From positions 1,488,001-1,552,000 of the forward strand of contig CAVTRI010000001.1 in NCBI GenBank assembly GCA_963737075.1: 64,000 nt of DNA, read 5' to 3'. Source of the DNA: CAVTRI01 sp963737075 (GTDB taxonomy: Bacteria > Actinomycetota > Acidimicrobiia > Acidimicrobiales > Palsa-688). Made by a program: the position numbers and the translations under genes. This document shows positions 45,269 to 54,473 of the stretch, in pieces; position 1 is the first letter of the stretch; each line of letters opens with the position of its first letter. The notes below the pieces were generated by a model. It was not told where the DNA came from, made no database searches, and worked only from the letters and a program-made list of their open reading frames with translations.

Positions 45269-47104
45269 TTGGGCGTGATCTCATCGGCACGCTCGTGGGC
45301 CGGCCGTCGGGTGATACCGCGGCAGTGGCTGCGGCGACAGTCATCCCAGTCGCTCGGGGGGGTGCGGGCAACCTGGCGGCAGCTGCGCCCACTGGTCGCC
45401 GGCAGCGGTATGGCGACAGTGATACTAACGGGGTGCTCCATCGGAGCCGGATTAACGGAGGCCGCGGTCCTGGTCATCGTGGCGAACGTCGCGGCTGCGA
45501 TGGTCTTGCACGGCCACCATGTCAACAACCCGGTGCAGTTCGCTGGGCTCCACGTAACGGTCGGGGAAGCACTGGTCGCCGCGCTGGTGCTTGCAGTGGC
45601 ACGGCTGATCCTGCAGCTCGTGGTCGCCTGGCTGCCCGCCAGGATCTCTTCCAATGTTCAGGCGCGACTCCGGGCCGAGCTCTTTGACGCCTTCACGCGA
45701 GCGTCATGGGCCGCGCAGTGCGACGAGGCCGAGGGCCGGCTCCAAGAGATGATGAGCAACCAGATCAACCTGGCCACGGGGGCGGTGATCAATGTCGCCA
45801 ATGGTGTTTCGGCGGCGGCCATGTTTGTGGCCCTTCTCGCGTCGGCGTTCGTGCTCAACGCGATCGCTGCGGTAGCGGTGCTCGTCACTGCCATCACCTT
45901 GTTTGGAGCGTTGCGGCCGATTGATCGGCTGGGTCGGGCGGCGGCGCAGGAAATGTCCCGAGCGGCGATCGAGCATGCTTCCGCAGTGAGCGAGTCATCG
46001 CGCCTGGCCGAGGAGGCCCAGGTGTTCGGCGCCGGGCAAGCTCACCGGCAGCGTGTCGGAACGTGCATTGAGCGCGTGCGCGATGCCTTTTACCGGTTTC
46101 AACTTACGGCTCGAGTCATACAAGGGGTCTACCAGGGCCTGGTCATCCTCCTCATCGTGGGTGTACTGGGTGTGTTGTACGTCGTGAGTGCCGGACAGCT
46201 CGCGTCGCTCGGCGCCGTCGTGCTCATGCTCGTGCGGGCCTCGGCCTACGGGCAGGTGTTGCAATCCTCTAACCACCAAATGGTTCAGGCGCTACCTTAC
46301 GTCGATCGGCTCCAGGCGACAATTGCGGCATACCGGTCCTCCGCCCCGAGCGACGAGGGCAAGGCTCTGCCGTTAATCCGAACACTGGCTTTCGACCGCG
46401 TGGATTTTGCCTATCCGCGGGCTAGGACCGTCTTGCACGACGTCTCGTTCGAACTGGTCGCAGGAGAGGCGGTGGGCACGATCGGACCTACGGGGGCAGG
46501 TAAGTCTACGGTAACTCAGCTTCTCCTGCGCTTGCGTGATCCGGATGCGGGTCGCTATCTGGTCAACGGAGAGCCAGCGAGCACTTTCGCGCGAACAGAG
46601 TGGCAGCGCCGGGTCGCGTATGTGCCCCAGGAGCCCAGGGTGTTTCAGGCGACCGTTGCCGACAACATCCGGTTCTATCGGGACCTCGACGACACCGCGG
46701 TCGAGCGGGCAGCGCGCCTCGCCCACATCCATGACGAGATCGTCTCCATGCCCGCGGGTTATGCCACGATAATCGGCCAACGGGCGGACGCCGTTTCGGG
46801 TGGCCAGCGCCAAAGAATCTGCCTGGCTCGAGCACTGGTCGGCCAGCCGGATGTCTTGGTGCTCGACGAGCCGACCAGCAACCTCGACCTGGCTTCGGAG
46901 GCCGCCATCCAGGCCTCGCTGGCCGAGCTTCATGGTCGCGTCATCCTGCTCATCGTCGCCCATCGCCTGTCCATCCTTGAAATCTGCGACCGGGTACTGG
47001 TCCTGGAGGGCGGCCAAGTCAAGGCCTTCGCTCCTATGACAGAGCTGGCGCGCACTAACACGTTTTACAAGCAGGTGACGTCCGCGGGTATACGGTCGGC
47101 CTGA
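45269..47104 (+). CDS. ABC exporter, fused membrane and ATPase domains
   Basis: A 611-residue half transporter. The start is TTG 45269 or GTG 45275. The N-terminal half has about six membrane spans (for example ATVILTGCSIGAGLTEAAVL and LVILLIVGVLGVLYVVSAGQ) separated by cytoplasmic helices, as in type IV exporters. The nucleotide-binding domain begins at about residue 370: Walker A GPTGAGKST (about 406-414), Q-loop in VAYVPQEPRVF, signature VSGGQRQR (about 509), Walker B VLVLDEPTSNLDL and H-loop IVAHRLS. It would work as a dimer. In this context it may flip or export a lipid-linked sugar or oligosaccharide. A GT4 gene follows 14 bp downstream, so they are probably co-transcribed. Confidence 0.9.
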   Translation: MGVISSARSWAGRRVIPRQWLRRQSSQSLGGVRATWRQLRPLVAGSGMATVILTGCSIGAGLTEAAVLVIVANVAAAMVLHGHHVNNPVQFAGLHVTVGEALVAALVLAVARLILQLVVAWLPARISSNVQARLRAELFDAFTRASWAAQCDEAEGRLQEMMSNQINLATGAVINVANGVSAAAMFVALLASAFVLNAIAAVAVLVTAITLFGALRPIDRLGRAAAQEMSRAAIEHASAVSESSRLAEEAQVFGAGQAHRQRVGTCIERVRDAFYRFQLTARVIQGVYQGLVILLIVGVLGVLYVVSAGQLASLGAVVLMLVRASAYGQVLQSSNHQMVQALPYVDRLQATIAAYRSSAPSDEGKALPLIRTLAFDRVDFAYPRARTVLHDVSFELVAGEAVGTIGPTGAGKSTVTQLLLRLRDPDAGRYLVNGEPASTFARTEWQRRVAYVPQEPRVFQATVADNIRFYRDLDDTAVERAARLAHIHDEIVSMPAGYATIIGQRADAVSGGQRQRICLARALVGQPDVLVLDEPTSNLDLASEAAIQASLAELHGRVILLIVAHRLSILEICDRVLVLEGGQVKAFAPMTELARTNTFYKQVTSAGIRSA

Positions 47105-47117
47105 AACCTGAGTTGGG

Positions 47118-48257
47118 ATGATCGACCTTCCGCCTCTCACCTACCTCTCTGTTGACTCCATGAGCGAGGGGGTCGGCGCGTCCCAGGTCTTGCCGTACGT
47201 GGAAGGTCTTTGCCGGCGGGGGATGGATGTGACGCTGCACTCTCTGGAAAAAGGACAGCCGTCGCCGGCCATCGGCGATCGCCTCGAAGCGGCCGCCGTC
47301 CGTTGGCGCCCGCACCCGTGGGGGGGAGACGGATCGGGAGCGGGCCTGGCCCGCTTGGTCCGAGGGGCAACGTACCTGCGGGGCATCGACCTGGTTCACG
47401 CCCGCAGCGACATCCCGGCCGGCTCCGCTTTGCTCGCCCGCTGCCCGGCATGGATATGGGATATACGCGGCTTCTGGGCCGACGAGCGGATCGAGATGGG
47501 CCTGCTTCGGCCCGGCTCGCCTCAAGAGCGACTCATGCGATTCATCGAGCGAAAGTCCGCCAAGCAGGCAGGCCGGGTTATCACCCTCACCACCGCTGCC
47601 ATCGACGAGCTCGTACAGCGCCACGGGCCGTCAATCCGCGACAAAGCCCGGGTCATCACCACCTGCGTGGCGCTCGACCGCTTCCACCTTTCGCCCATGC
47701 CGCCGGCAGAGCCGCTCCGTCTTCTGCTCGCAGGCACGCTCAACGATCTGTACGACGTTCGTCTGATGGTCGACCTGGCCGAGCGGATACGGCGCCGGCG
47801 ACCCGCCGACCTCGTTGCACTAGTCCCCGGGCCTTCCCCGTGGGATGTGCGACTGCGCGAGGCGGGCGCATTCCCACGCTCGGTCCGCCCAGACGAGATG
47901 CCAGGACAAGTGGCAGCGAGCCATATCGGACTTTCGGTGCGCCGAGCGGACAGCGGTGTGACTATGAGAGCAGCAATGCCAACCAAGATCGGCGAATTCC
48001 TTGCATCTGGCCGGCCGGTGATAGTCAATTCAGGACTTGGTGACCTTGACGCACTATTATCGAAGTTTGATTGCGGCGTCATAATAGCTGGCCGTAGTGA
48101 ATCCGAGGTCGATCGCGCCGTTGATGAGATCGAACGTCTTGTCGCCGATGCGGCTACGCCATCCCGTTGCCGAGCACTGGCTGAAGCTCACTACGACCTG
48201 GACAAAGGACTGTCAGCGCTCGTTGAGACGTACAAGGAGGTCTCCTGTCGACTATAG
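47118..48257 (+). CDS. Glycosyltransferase family 4
   Basis: A 379-residue protein. The N-terminal part LTYLSVDSMSEGVGASQVLP and VEGLCRRGMDVTLHSLEKGQ is a GT-B acceptor domain. The donor domain has LRLLLAGTLNDLYDVRLMVD and ASHIGLSVRRADSGVTMRAA, then MPTKIGEFLASGRPVIVNSG, where the Glu and following Gly bind the nucleotide sugar (family: PxKxxEyxAxGxPVV). The first strand lacks a membrane segment. It would transfer a hexose or related sugar to a lipid-linked acceptor. It starts 14 bp after the ABC exporter and is followed by an epimerase on the same strand. Confidence 0.87.
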   Translation: MIDLPPLTYLSVDSMSEGVGASQVLPYVEGLCRRGMDVTLHSLEKGQPSPAIGDRLEAAAVRWRPHPWGGDGSGAGLARLVRGATYLRGIDLVHARSDIPAGSALLARCPAWIWDIRGFWADERIEMGLLRPGSPQERLMRFIERKSAKQAGRVITLTTAAIDELVQRHGPSIRDKARVITTCVALDRFHLSPMPPAEPLRLLLAGTLNDLYDVRLMVDLAERIRRRRPADLVALVPGPSPWDVRLREAGAFPRSVRPDEMPGQVAASHIGLSVRRADSGVTMRAAMPTKIGEFLASGRPVIVNSGLGDLDALLSKFDCGVIIAGRSESEVDRAVDEIERLVADAATPSRCRALAEAHYDLDKGLSALVETYKEVSCRL

Positions 48258-48330
48258 TAAACATGACCGTTTCATGATGGTTCGTGCCGCGGGCAATCCG
48301 GCACCGTGACCACCATGGCAAGGAGGCTCT

Positions 48331-49293
48331 ATGTACGCGGTGGTGACAGGAGCTGCCGGTTTCATTGGTAGCCATCTCGCTGAAACTTTGGTCAGGACCG
48401 GCCACCGAGTGTTAGGTGTGGATTGTCTGACTGCGAACTATGAGCCGGCTACAAAACGGGCGAACATCAACGAGTTGCTCAAGTTCAATGGGTTCGAGTT
48501 CGTGGAGGCCGACCTGCAGACAGCCCACCTCGCTGAGATCGGGGACAGCGCCGAGGTCATCTTCCACCTTGCGGGGCAGCCAGGTGTGCGAACCTCGTTT
48601 GGCGAAGGATTCCACGACTACTGCGGCAACAACATCGTGGCAACCCAGCGGCTCCTGGAAGCGGCCAAAACCGCCGGTGTGGGGCGTTTCGTATTCGCGT
48701 CCAGCTCGTCGGTTTACGGAAACGCTCCCGTGTACCCGACGACCGAGGACGACCTGCCTCGGCCATTCAGCCCGTACGGTGTCACCAAGCTCGCGGCTGA
48801 ACACCTGTGCGCCGTCTATGCCGCCAACTGGGGACTCTCCACCGTTTCACTGCGTTATTTCAGCGTATACGGGCCTCGTCAGCGTCCGGACATGGCGATA
48901 CAGCGACTGCTCATCGCCGCCCTTGACGAGGCCCCTTTCCAGCTCTATGGGGACGGTAGCCAGGTGAGGGATTTCACATACGTGGCCGACGTCGTCGAGG
49001 CGAACCTGGCTGCCGCCGTCGCGGACGTCGCTCCTGGGACTGTGGCAAACATCGCAGGCGGCTCGAGTGTCAGCATGCTCGAACTGATCAACCTCGTCAC
49101 AGAACTCACAGGAAGGACGGTACCACTAGAGAAACTGTCCATGAGAGCCGGCGATGTCCACCGGACGGGCGGCACTCGTGAGCTCGCTCGTGTCTTATTC
49201 GGCTGGGAACCGAGAGTGAGTTTGAGAGAAGGCATCAAGGCACAGCTTCTAGTATCCGCGACCTCTCCTAAGAGGTTGCTGAAAAACTCCTAG
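48331..49293 (+). CDS. NAD-dependent sugar epimerase (UDP-glucuronate/glucose epimerase-like)
   Basis: A 320-residue extended SDR from ATG 48331, preceded by AAGGAGG. MYAVVTGAAGFIGSHLAETL is the NAD-binding loop, and VLGVDCLTANYEPATKRANI resembles UDP-glucuronate 4-epimerases, which keep the Y(D)...K segment. FASSSSVYGNAPVYPTTEDD and SPYGVTKLAAEHL (YxxxK) are the catalytic motifs. RYFSVYGPRQRPDMAI and YGDGSQVRDFTYVADVV follow. It would interconvert sugar epimers for the glycan. It follows the GT4 gene by 73 bp on the same strand and precedes a broken GT2. Confidence 0.88.
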   Translation: MYAVVTGAAGFIGSHLAETLVRTGHRVLGVDCLTANYEPATKRANINELLKFNGFEFVEADLQTAHLAEIGDSAEVIFHLAGQPGVRTSFGEGFHDYCGNNIVATQRLLEAAKTAGVGRFVFASSSSVYGNAPVYPTTEDDLPRPFSPYGVTKLAAEHLCAVYAANWGLSTVSLRYFSVYGPRQRPDMAIQRLLIAALDEAPFQLYGDGSQVRDFTYVADVVEANLAAAVADVAPGTVANIAGGSSVSMLELINLVTELTGRTVPLEKLSMRAGDVHRTGGTRELARVLFGWEPRVSLREGIKAQLLVSATSPKRLLKNS

Positions 49294-49406
49294 TAGACGG
49301 TGCGTGAGGTGCTCGCGTTCGGTCGTGGCGTCTTGCATGCTTGTGTGTCGGTCGAGGCACGGTCCGATGACGGACGTCGGATGACAGCGCGGAGCACAAC
49401 AACGCC

Positions 49407-49740
49407 ATGAGGGCTGTAGCGTCGGCGGTTAGCGTGGTGATCCTCACCCACAACCAGCGAAGCCCCGCGCTGCAGTCGCTCGACTGGCTCATCCGGGGGA
49501 GAGCGGGACGACGAACTAGCAGGTCATCGTCGTGGACGACGGCTCACAGGATGGTAGCTTCGACGCGGTGACGAGAGCCGTATCAGCCGAACGGTGGCCG
49601 GTCCACGTCCTGCGCCAGCGCAACTGGAGCGCGGCCGCGGCGCGCAGCGCCGGCGTCAGGCAAGCGCACGCACCACTTCCCGTCTTCACGGACGATGGCC
49701 ACGGCGCTTTCCAAACCGTTGTGCGCCATGGCGAGAGCAG
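49407..49740 (+). pseudogene. Glycosyltransferase family 2, broken
   Basis: ATG 49407 begins MRAVASAVSVVILTHNQRSP, a GT2 N-terminus. A frameshift near 49510 is needed to continue with QVIVVDDGSQDGSFDAVTRA and VHVLRQRNWSAAAARSAGVR, then VFTDDG. The rest of the domain is not recognisable, and the next GT2 starts at 49970. It is probably a decayed relative of that gene. Confidence 0.7.
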
Positions 49741-49969
49741 TCGCTACTTCAAACTTGTGCAACGCTGCCTGCCACTAAGGCGGCCAGACTCCTCGAGGCT
49801 CATGATCATAAAGGCCTCGAAGCGCCTGCTTAGCACAAGGCCTGTGTACAACGTTCTTCGGACGGCGGACGGCTGTCGCCGAACGCGCGGTCGCCAATAT
49901 TCGCCTCTGCCGACGCCTCTACACGCCCGCCGTGGGCATAGTGATCTCGACGGATAAAGGAGGAGTACC

Positions 49970-50863
49970 GTGTCAGCAGTTAGTCGGTCGGCATCTCCCT
50001 TCATCTCCGTGGTGATACCCACTTGGAACAGGTCTGGGCTGCTTAAGACATGCCTGGCCAGCTTGGTCGCACAGACCTATCCTCCAGACCATTTCGAGGT
50101 GGTTGTGTCCGACGATGGCTCGACCGACGATACCCAGTCCGTGGTGTCCGAGCACGCCCAGTTGTTGCCACCGGTCAGGTATACGCGGATCGCCCATACG
50201 GGTGCGAACGCTGCTCGCAACGCCGGGATTAGCGAGGCCGGCGGGGAAATCGTCTGCCTCCTTGACGATGACGAAGTTGCGCCCGAGGACTGGCTGACGA
50301 CCGTGGCCGAGCTACTTTCTGAACGCCAGGACGTCGATGGTGTTGGGGGGCCGTACGTGTCCTGGGGCAAGCCGTCGTTCCGGACGTGCGATCGTTGTAG
50401 CCAGCTGGGGGCCGCAGCTTCCCCAGCTGGTGAGCGGTGGCTCCTTGGCGGGAACACAGCGGTCCGCCGGCCTGTACTTGAGCAAGTAGGCCCGTTCGCG
50501 GAGTCGCTCTCTGGCAACGACGCCGAGTGGATGCATAGAGCCATCTCGCAAGGCGCGAGGTTCGTCTTCGACGAGCGGATCTTCGTGTGGCACCGGAAGA
50601 ACGCACAGACCCTGACCGCGCTGATACGTATCGGTTACCGCCAGGGCCGCTCCTGGACCGAAGGCCTACAGGCAATGCGCCTCTACCAGCCCTGGAATCG
50701 CACGCGGTATGCCCTGCGCTATCTGGCTCACTCCATTGGACACGCAATTACGCGTCGATGCGGCGGGGGCTTTATCGGCGTCTCGGAGGCGGTGGGCATG
50801 TTGGCCGGTGTCGTAAAGATTGGCTCGAGCTATAGACGCCACCCAGACAGGACAAGCCAGTGA
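49970..50863 (+). CDS. Glycosyltransferase family 2
   Basis: A 297-residue protein from GTG 49970, with AGGAG 6 bp upstream. It starts SPFISVVIPTWNRSGLLKTC. VVVSDDGSTDDT, HTGANAARNAGISEAGGEIV and CLLDDDEVAPEDWL give the nucleotide and metal site. LGGNTAVRRPVLEQVGPFAE and LSGNDAEWMHRAISQGARFV (acceptor base region) are typical. The last 60 residues contain a mildly hydrophobic segment (GGFIGVSEAVGMLAGVVKIG), perhaps membrane-associated. It would add one sugar to a growing lipid-linked glycan. Confidence 0.88.
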   Translation: MSAVSRSASPFISVVIPTWNRSGLLKTCLASLVAQTYPPDHFEVVVSDDGSTDDTQSVVSEHAQLLPPVRYTRIAHTGANAARNAGISEAGGEIVCLLDDDEVAPEDWLTTVAELLSERQDVDGVGGPYVSWGKPSFRTCDRCSQLGAAASPAGERWLLGGNTAVRRPVLEQVGPFAESLSGNDAEWMHRAISQGARFVFDERIFVWHRKNAQTLTALIRIGYRQGRSWTEGLQAMRLYQPWNRTRYALRYLAHSIGHAITRRCGGGFIGVSEAVGMLAGVVKIGSSYRRHPDRTSQ

Positions 50864-50892
50864 CGTGCGAACCGTAGGTGCCGCCCGAGTCG

Positions 50893-51070
50893 TCAAACGA
50901 CTCTAACGGCGGCATCGAGCCTAACCCGCCGCTGCTGACACCCCGTCGGTGACCGCGGGTGCCATTTGTAGAACCAGCCTCCGACACCTTGAGCGCCCGG
51001 CAGGTGATGGTGACCGGCACGCCACAGTCGGTCCTCTGGATGGCGATGAGGCCGCGCACGGTCACAGATC
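50893..51070 (-). pseudogene. IS3-family OrfB, N-terminal scrap
   Basis: In two frames the minus strand reads VRGLIAIQRTDCGVPVTITC, RALKVSE and then WFYKWHPRSPTGCQQRRVRL: the start of an IS3 OrfB (FIxxQrxdygVpxxxxCRxLgVSxsxFYkWrxRxPTxrxxRR). It could be the other end of the IS3 type whose 3' scrap lies at 34457. Confidence 0.6.
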
Positions 51071-51482
51071 GCCTCCTTCAACCACAGGACCTAAATCGGT
51101 GGGGGTGTCCCGTCGAGCGAGGTGCCAGCCCAGGCTGGTCCTTTTCGGGGCAGCCTCCCCCGAATCGGGTGTGATGAGCGCCGATCCAGGCGATATCAGC
51201 ACAGAACACGGCACCAATATCAGGATCCATTTCGTTGCGGCCGAAGCCGGCGGGAGGGACGAATCTACGTCGTGAACGCTGACGATGAGTCTGCCCGAGA
51301 CAACTCGTGACTTGGCACATGAGCAGCTGCGCAGGCGAGCTCCTGCCGTGTCTGTGGGTGGCAGGTCGTGATATCGATACCCCGGGCCATGGCTGGGAGA
51401 AGAACCATTCCGTCCTCGACGATCCCTCGGAGCTCGCGAAGAGGAGATAGAACTGCCACAGGCAAGGACTCCATCCCGGGCC
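51071..51482. other. Region without a recognisable gene
   Basis: About 410 bp. Open frames on both strands have no family motif that I recognise. It may be the rest of the IS3 scrap or a decayed gene. Confidence 0.4.
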
Positions 51483-51518
51483 ATGGACAGCCGTGCGCGC
51501 TCATGGCAGACTGATCGC

Positions 51519-52325
51519 GTGCCGCACCACTTAATCTACGACTTCGGCATGAACGACGGCCGAGACACGGCCTTCTACCTAGCCAAAGGCTTCCGTGTGG
51601 TCGCTGTTGAGGCGTTGCCGGCCCTATGCGATCGGGCCCTAAATCGCTTCGCCGACGAGGTGAACTCGGGAGTCTTGACCATCATCAACGCTGCGATTGT
51701 GGACGCCCCGGGCCCGGTCACCTTCTACACGAATGCGAGAACCACGTGGGGTACTGTTCACCGGTCATTTGCTGATCGCTACGCGAGGCTCGGCTGGCCC
51801 TCTACTAACGAGATCACCGTGGATGGAGTGCTCGCACGGGACGTTTTAGCCGCACATGGGATTCCTTACTACGCTAAAATCGACCTCCAAGGATCGGACC
51901 GGCCTTGCCTCGAGGCATTCCTTAGTTTCGCCGAGCGGCCGCAATACATATCCCTCTCTTCGGAAAAGGCGTCCTTCTCCGCATTAAAGCGGGAGTTCGA
52001 CCTGCTGGAGCAGCTCGGCTACCGGCGGTTCAAGGTCGTGCCACAGCACAAGGTCTTTCAGCAACAAGCACCGTGGCCGCCGCTGGAAGGTAAATGGGTA
52101 GAACATAGCTTCCAGCAGGGTGACAGCGGCTTGTTCGGCGAAGAGGCTCCCGGCCGCTGGCTCACCCGCCGTCAGGCGCTCGACCTGTACCGGCTGATCT
52201 TCGTCAAGTACCACCTTTATGGAGACCGCATCGACGGCAAGACAACGTGGAACGCAAAACTGGGTCGCAGCCTTCGCAAGCATACCGGCTCTGCGGGCTG
52301 GTACGACACGCACGCCCGACGTTGA
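51519..52325 (+). CDS. FkbM-family methyltransferase
   Basis: About 268 residues from GTG 51519 (VPHHLIYDFGMNDGRDTAFY); the frame is open from 51483. The LIYDFGMNDGRDTAFYLAKG start is the SAM-binding motif I of one FkbM branch, and FRVVAVEALPALCDRA has the acidic residue after strand 2. IPYYAKIDLQGSDRPCLEAF is the FkbM hallmark (KxDxxGxE region, here with DRP). YISLSSEKASFSALKREFDL and GDSGLFGEEAPGRWLT complete the domain. It would O-methylate a sugar. It converges on the broken GT2 at 52330, whose 3' half is missing. Confidence 0.85.
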   Translation: MPHHLIYDFGMNDGRDTAFYLAKGFRVVAVEALPALCDRALNRFADEVNSGVLTIINAAIVDAPGPVTFYTNARTTWGTVHRSFADRYARLGWPSTNEITVDGVLARDVLAAHGIPYYAKIDLQGSDRPCLEAFLSFAERPQYISLSSEKASFSALKREFDLLEQLGYRRFKVVPQHKVFQQQAPWPPLEGKWVEHSFQQGDSGLFGEEAPGRWLTRRQALDLYRLIFVKYHLYGDRIDGKTTWNAKLGRSLRKHTGSAGWYDTHARR

Positions 52326-52329
52326 AGCC

Positions 52330-52588
52330 ACCCTCGACGCCCACCATGCGACGTAACTCCGGTCCCAAATAGGCACGCCTCGGCCAAGGGGCGGCGTCTG
52401 GGGAAACCACCTGTCCTAAGCGCTCGGGACTTGCGGAGTCCGGTCTCCACAGGACCGCCGGAGCTGACACCACCGGCGGGAAGTCAGCATTGTGTCGATT
52501 GAGGAGATCTTGAAATTGGGACACATGCCATGGCTCGAACACATCATCGGAGTCCAAAGAGCAGAGATATACGCCTCGCGCCTCACGA
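52330..52588 (-). pseudogene. Disrupted GT2 glycosyltransferase, middle fragment
   Basis: From 52588 down the text reads EARGVYLCSLDSDDVFEPWH, then VSQFQDLLNRHNADFPPVVS and APAVLWRPDS. It is close to residues about 85-150 of the intact GT2 at 61798-62781 (LCFLDSDDVLEPWHVSQLRD). A frameshift follows (SRALRTGGFPRRRPLAEACL is in the next frame). The 3' half is missing. Its 5' part lies 7 kb away at 59758-60042, separated by an IS stack. Confidence 0.85.
52579..52588. repeat. Direct repeat CGCCTCACGA, left copy (target duplication)
   Basis: Identical to 59758-59767. The two copies flank the whole IS256-based insertion; keeping one copy joins the two GT2 fragments in frame. Part of it is the target-site duplication (8-9 bp is usual for IS256). 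Confidence 0.8.
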
Positions 52589-52656
52589 TCACGCCCCGCG
52601 TCGTGGTGGAAAAGTGATCTTCGGCTGGGGGGAATCGTAGGGCGTTCAGCTGGCTA

Positions 52657-53870
52657 GTGGGGCGGCACGGAACTGTCCGCCGGTAATCCCACACTTGTAG
52701 TTCGCTGGCGGTCACGATGAAGGCGGGTGGAGTCTGGACTTGTGGAGGTCAGGTTGGCTCGCCCGCCGTCGGTGTTTGTTCGAGATCTCAGTCCTGACGA
52801 GGCGATGAAACTGCGGAGGATCTCGCGCCAGTCGAAGGTGTTCGCCTTGCGTCAGAGGGCACAGATTGTTCTTGCATCTGATTCGAAGGTCGGCGTTCCT
52901 GAGATCGCACGGGTTTTGCAGACCGACGAGAACCAGGTGCGACGGGTGATCGCCGAGTTCAACGCGGACGGGATGGAGTCGCTGCGCCCTCCTACCGGGG
53001 GCGGGCATCCGAGGAGGATCGATGACGACACCCGGGAGGCCATCCGGGCCATCGCCCTCGCCCGTCCCTGTGATCTCGGCGAACCGGGCACCCGCTGGTC
53101 GTTGAGCAGGTTGCGCCGTTACCTGGTCCGCCACAGGCTGGTCACGACGATCTCGAAGGAGCATCTGCGTCGGCTGTTGAACCGGATGGGGATCACCGCC
53201 CAGCGGACTCGCACCTGGAAGTGGTCCAACGATCCGCTCTACGAGCTGAAAAAGCAGTGGGTGCTGGGCGCCTACAAAGCAGCCGAGGCGGGGGCGCTGG
53301 ACGGGGTCCTGGTCAGCTTCGACGAGTGTGGCCCTATCTCGCTCAGGCCGCACCCCGGTCGGGGTTGGTTCGCCACCAAGCGACCGGCCCGCCAGCGGGC
53401 CACCTACAAACGGACCAAAGGTGTGCGCAAGCTGCTGGGCGCCTACGACGTGGGCGCCGACCGACTGTGGGGGCATCTCGAGGCCCGGTCGGTCGACGCC
53501 AAGGTGGTGCTGGAGTTCCTCAAGCACATCCGCCGCCGCTACCCATCCGAGGTTCAGCTCTATATCGTCATGGACGGCCTCTCCGCTCACTGGACCCAGG
53601 AGATCCGTGACTGGGCGGTGAACAATCACGTCGGCCTGCTGCCCACGCCGACTAACGCCAGTCACCTCAACCGGATCGAGTGCCACTTTTGGGCCTACGT
53701 CGAGTTCGTCATCAACGGCTCCGACTACAGCTGGACCGAGTTCTCCAAAGCCACCCAGGCCTACATCCGCCGACACAACCGCGACCGCCACGACCCGCTC
53801 ATCCGCGAACTCGAGAAGCGCCGCAAAGTCGCCTGATGAGTTACCGGCGGAACGAAAGGTGCCGCCCCAC
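52657..53870 (+). mobile_element. Complete IS630-family element
   Basis: 30-bp terminal repeats: the left starts GTGGGGCGGCAC and ends TCCGCCGGTAA. The complement of the right end has the same outer 12 and inner 11 bases. TA is duplicated at 52655-52656 and 53871-53872. The element sits in the last codons of the IS256 transposase (rejoined end KRKRLAS-stop). It looks recent and intact. Confidence 0.9.
52727..53836 (+). CDS. IS630-family transposase
   Basis: A 369-residue protein in one frame. Two N-terminal HTH segments (LRQRAQIVLASDSKVGVPEI and VLQTDENQVRRVIAEFN) precede the DDE domain. The catalytic residues are in GVLVSFDECGPISL, QLYIVMDGLSAH and ASHLNRIECHFWA (D, D, E). It would catalyse cut-and-paste movement to TA sites. 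Terminal repeats and a TA duplication are present on both sides, so the element is probably active. It is distantly related to the transposase at 20378. Confidence 0.92.
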   Translation: MESGLVEVRLARPPSVFVRDLSPDEAMKLRRISRQSKVFALRQRAQIVLASDSKVGVPEIARVLQTDENQVRRVIAEFNADGMESLRPPTGGGHPRRIDDDTREAIRAIALARPCDLGEPGTRWSLSRLRRYLVRHRLVTTISKEHLRRLLNRMGITAQRTRTWKWSNDPLYELKKQWVLGAYKAAEAGALDGVLVSFDECGPISLRPHPGRGWFATKRPARQRATYKRTKGVRKLLGAYDVGADRLWGHLEARSVDAKVVLEFLKHIRRRYPSEVQLYIVMDGLSAHWTQEIRDWAVNNHVGLLPTPTNASHLNRIECHFWAYVEFVINGSDYSWTEFSKATQAYIRRHNRDRHDPLIRELEKRRKVA

Positions 53871-54061
53871 TAGGCGCTTACGTTTGGGGGTGGTTGCGGG
53901 CAGCGTGGGTGGGGCGGTCTGTCGTAGCCTCGCCATCGACGTCTCCGATAGGTAACGGCGTTCAGAAACGGCCCATTCGTCGTGTTGTTCGACGATGACA
54001 GCGGTGACGAGGCGCTCGATGGCCTCGTCGTTGGGGAACACGCCCACTACGTCGGTGCGCC
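53871..54061 (-). pseudogene. IS256 transposase, C-terminal piece (fragment 3 of 3)
   Basis: Reads RTDVVGVFPNDEAIERLVTA, VIVEQHDEWAVSERRYLSET and SMARLRQTA, the typical end of IS256 transposases. The upstream codon joins to fragment 2 across the IS3 (KRR-TDVVG). The last codons and stop lie beyond the IS630 insertion, at about 52645. Confidence 0.88.
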
Positions 54062-54149
54062 TGTTTTGCGTCTGAGTTCGCCGCGGAGGGTCCACCGCGA
54101 AATGACCCATGCCTGACAGTCTCCTCGGCTAGTCCGAGAGGAGCTGTGA

Positions 54150-54473
54150 ATGTCCGAGTTGAACGGACGTCGCAAGGCGAAGGTGCTGTCGCCGGAGACG
54201 AAGTGGGAGATCTTCTTGTCCGTGATGGGTCGGGAGATCACCCAGTCCGATGCGGCGCGCAAGTGGGGCGTGGACGTTTCGACGATCATCACGATTCGCC
54301 GCACCGTCAAAGACGCCGCGCTGGCTGCGTTGTCTTCGAAGCCGGGACGCCCAGCCGCCGAGCGCAACTGGCAGCTCGAGGAGGCCAACCGCGAGCTTGC
54401 ACAGTTGACCGAGGCGATCAAGGCGCAGGCGATCGAGCTGGCTGTGCTGCGGGGAAAAGCCGGCTGGGCCTGA
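54150..54473 (+). CDS. IS3-family OrfA (helix-turn-helix protein)
   Basis: A 107-residue protein. KWEIFLSVMGREITQSDAAR and WGVDVSTIITIRRTV form the HTH that binds the element ends. The C-terminal half is a leucine-zipper-like helix (EEANRELAQLTEAIKAQAIE). It ends LRGKAGWA-stop, overlapping orfB. The run GGGGAAAAGC at 54451-54460 offers an A-AAA-G slippery site at which ribosomes could shift by -1 into orfB to give the fused OrfAB transposase, as known for IS3 elements. Confidence 0.88.
   Translation: MSELNGRRKAKVLSPETKWEIFLSVMGREITQSDAARKWGVDVSTIITIRRTVKDAALAALSSKPGRPAAERNWQLEEANRELAQLTEAIKAQAIELAVLRGKAGWA

Noticed and set aside
52712..53791. A 359-codon open frame antisense to the IS630 transposase
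   Set aside because: No family motifs; the sense frame has the DDE triad and lies between terminal repeats.
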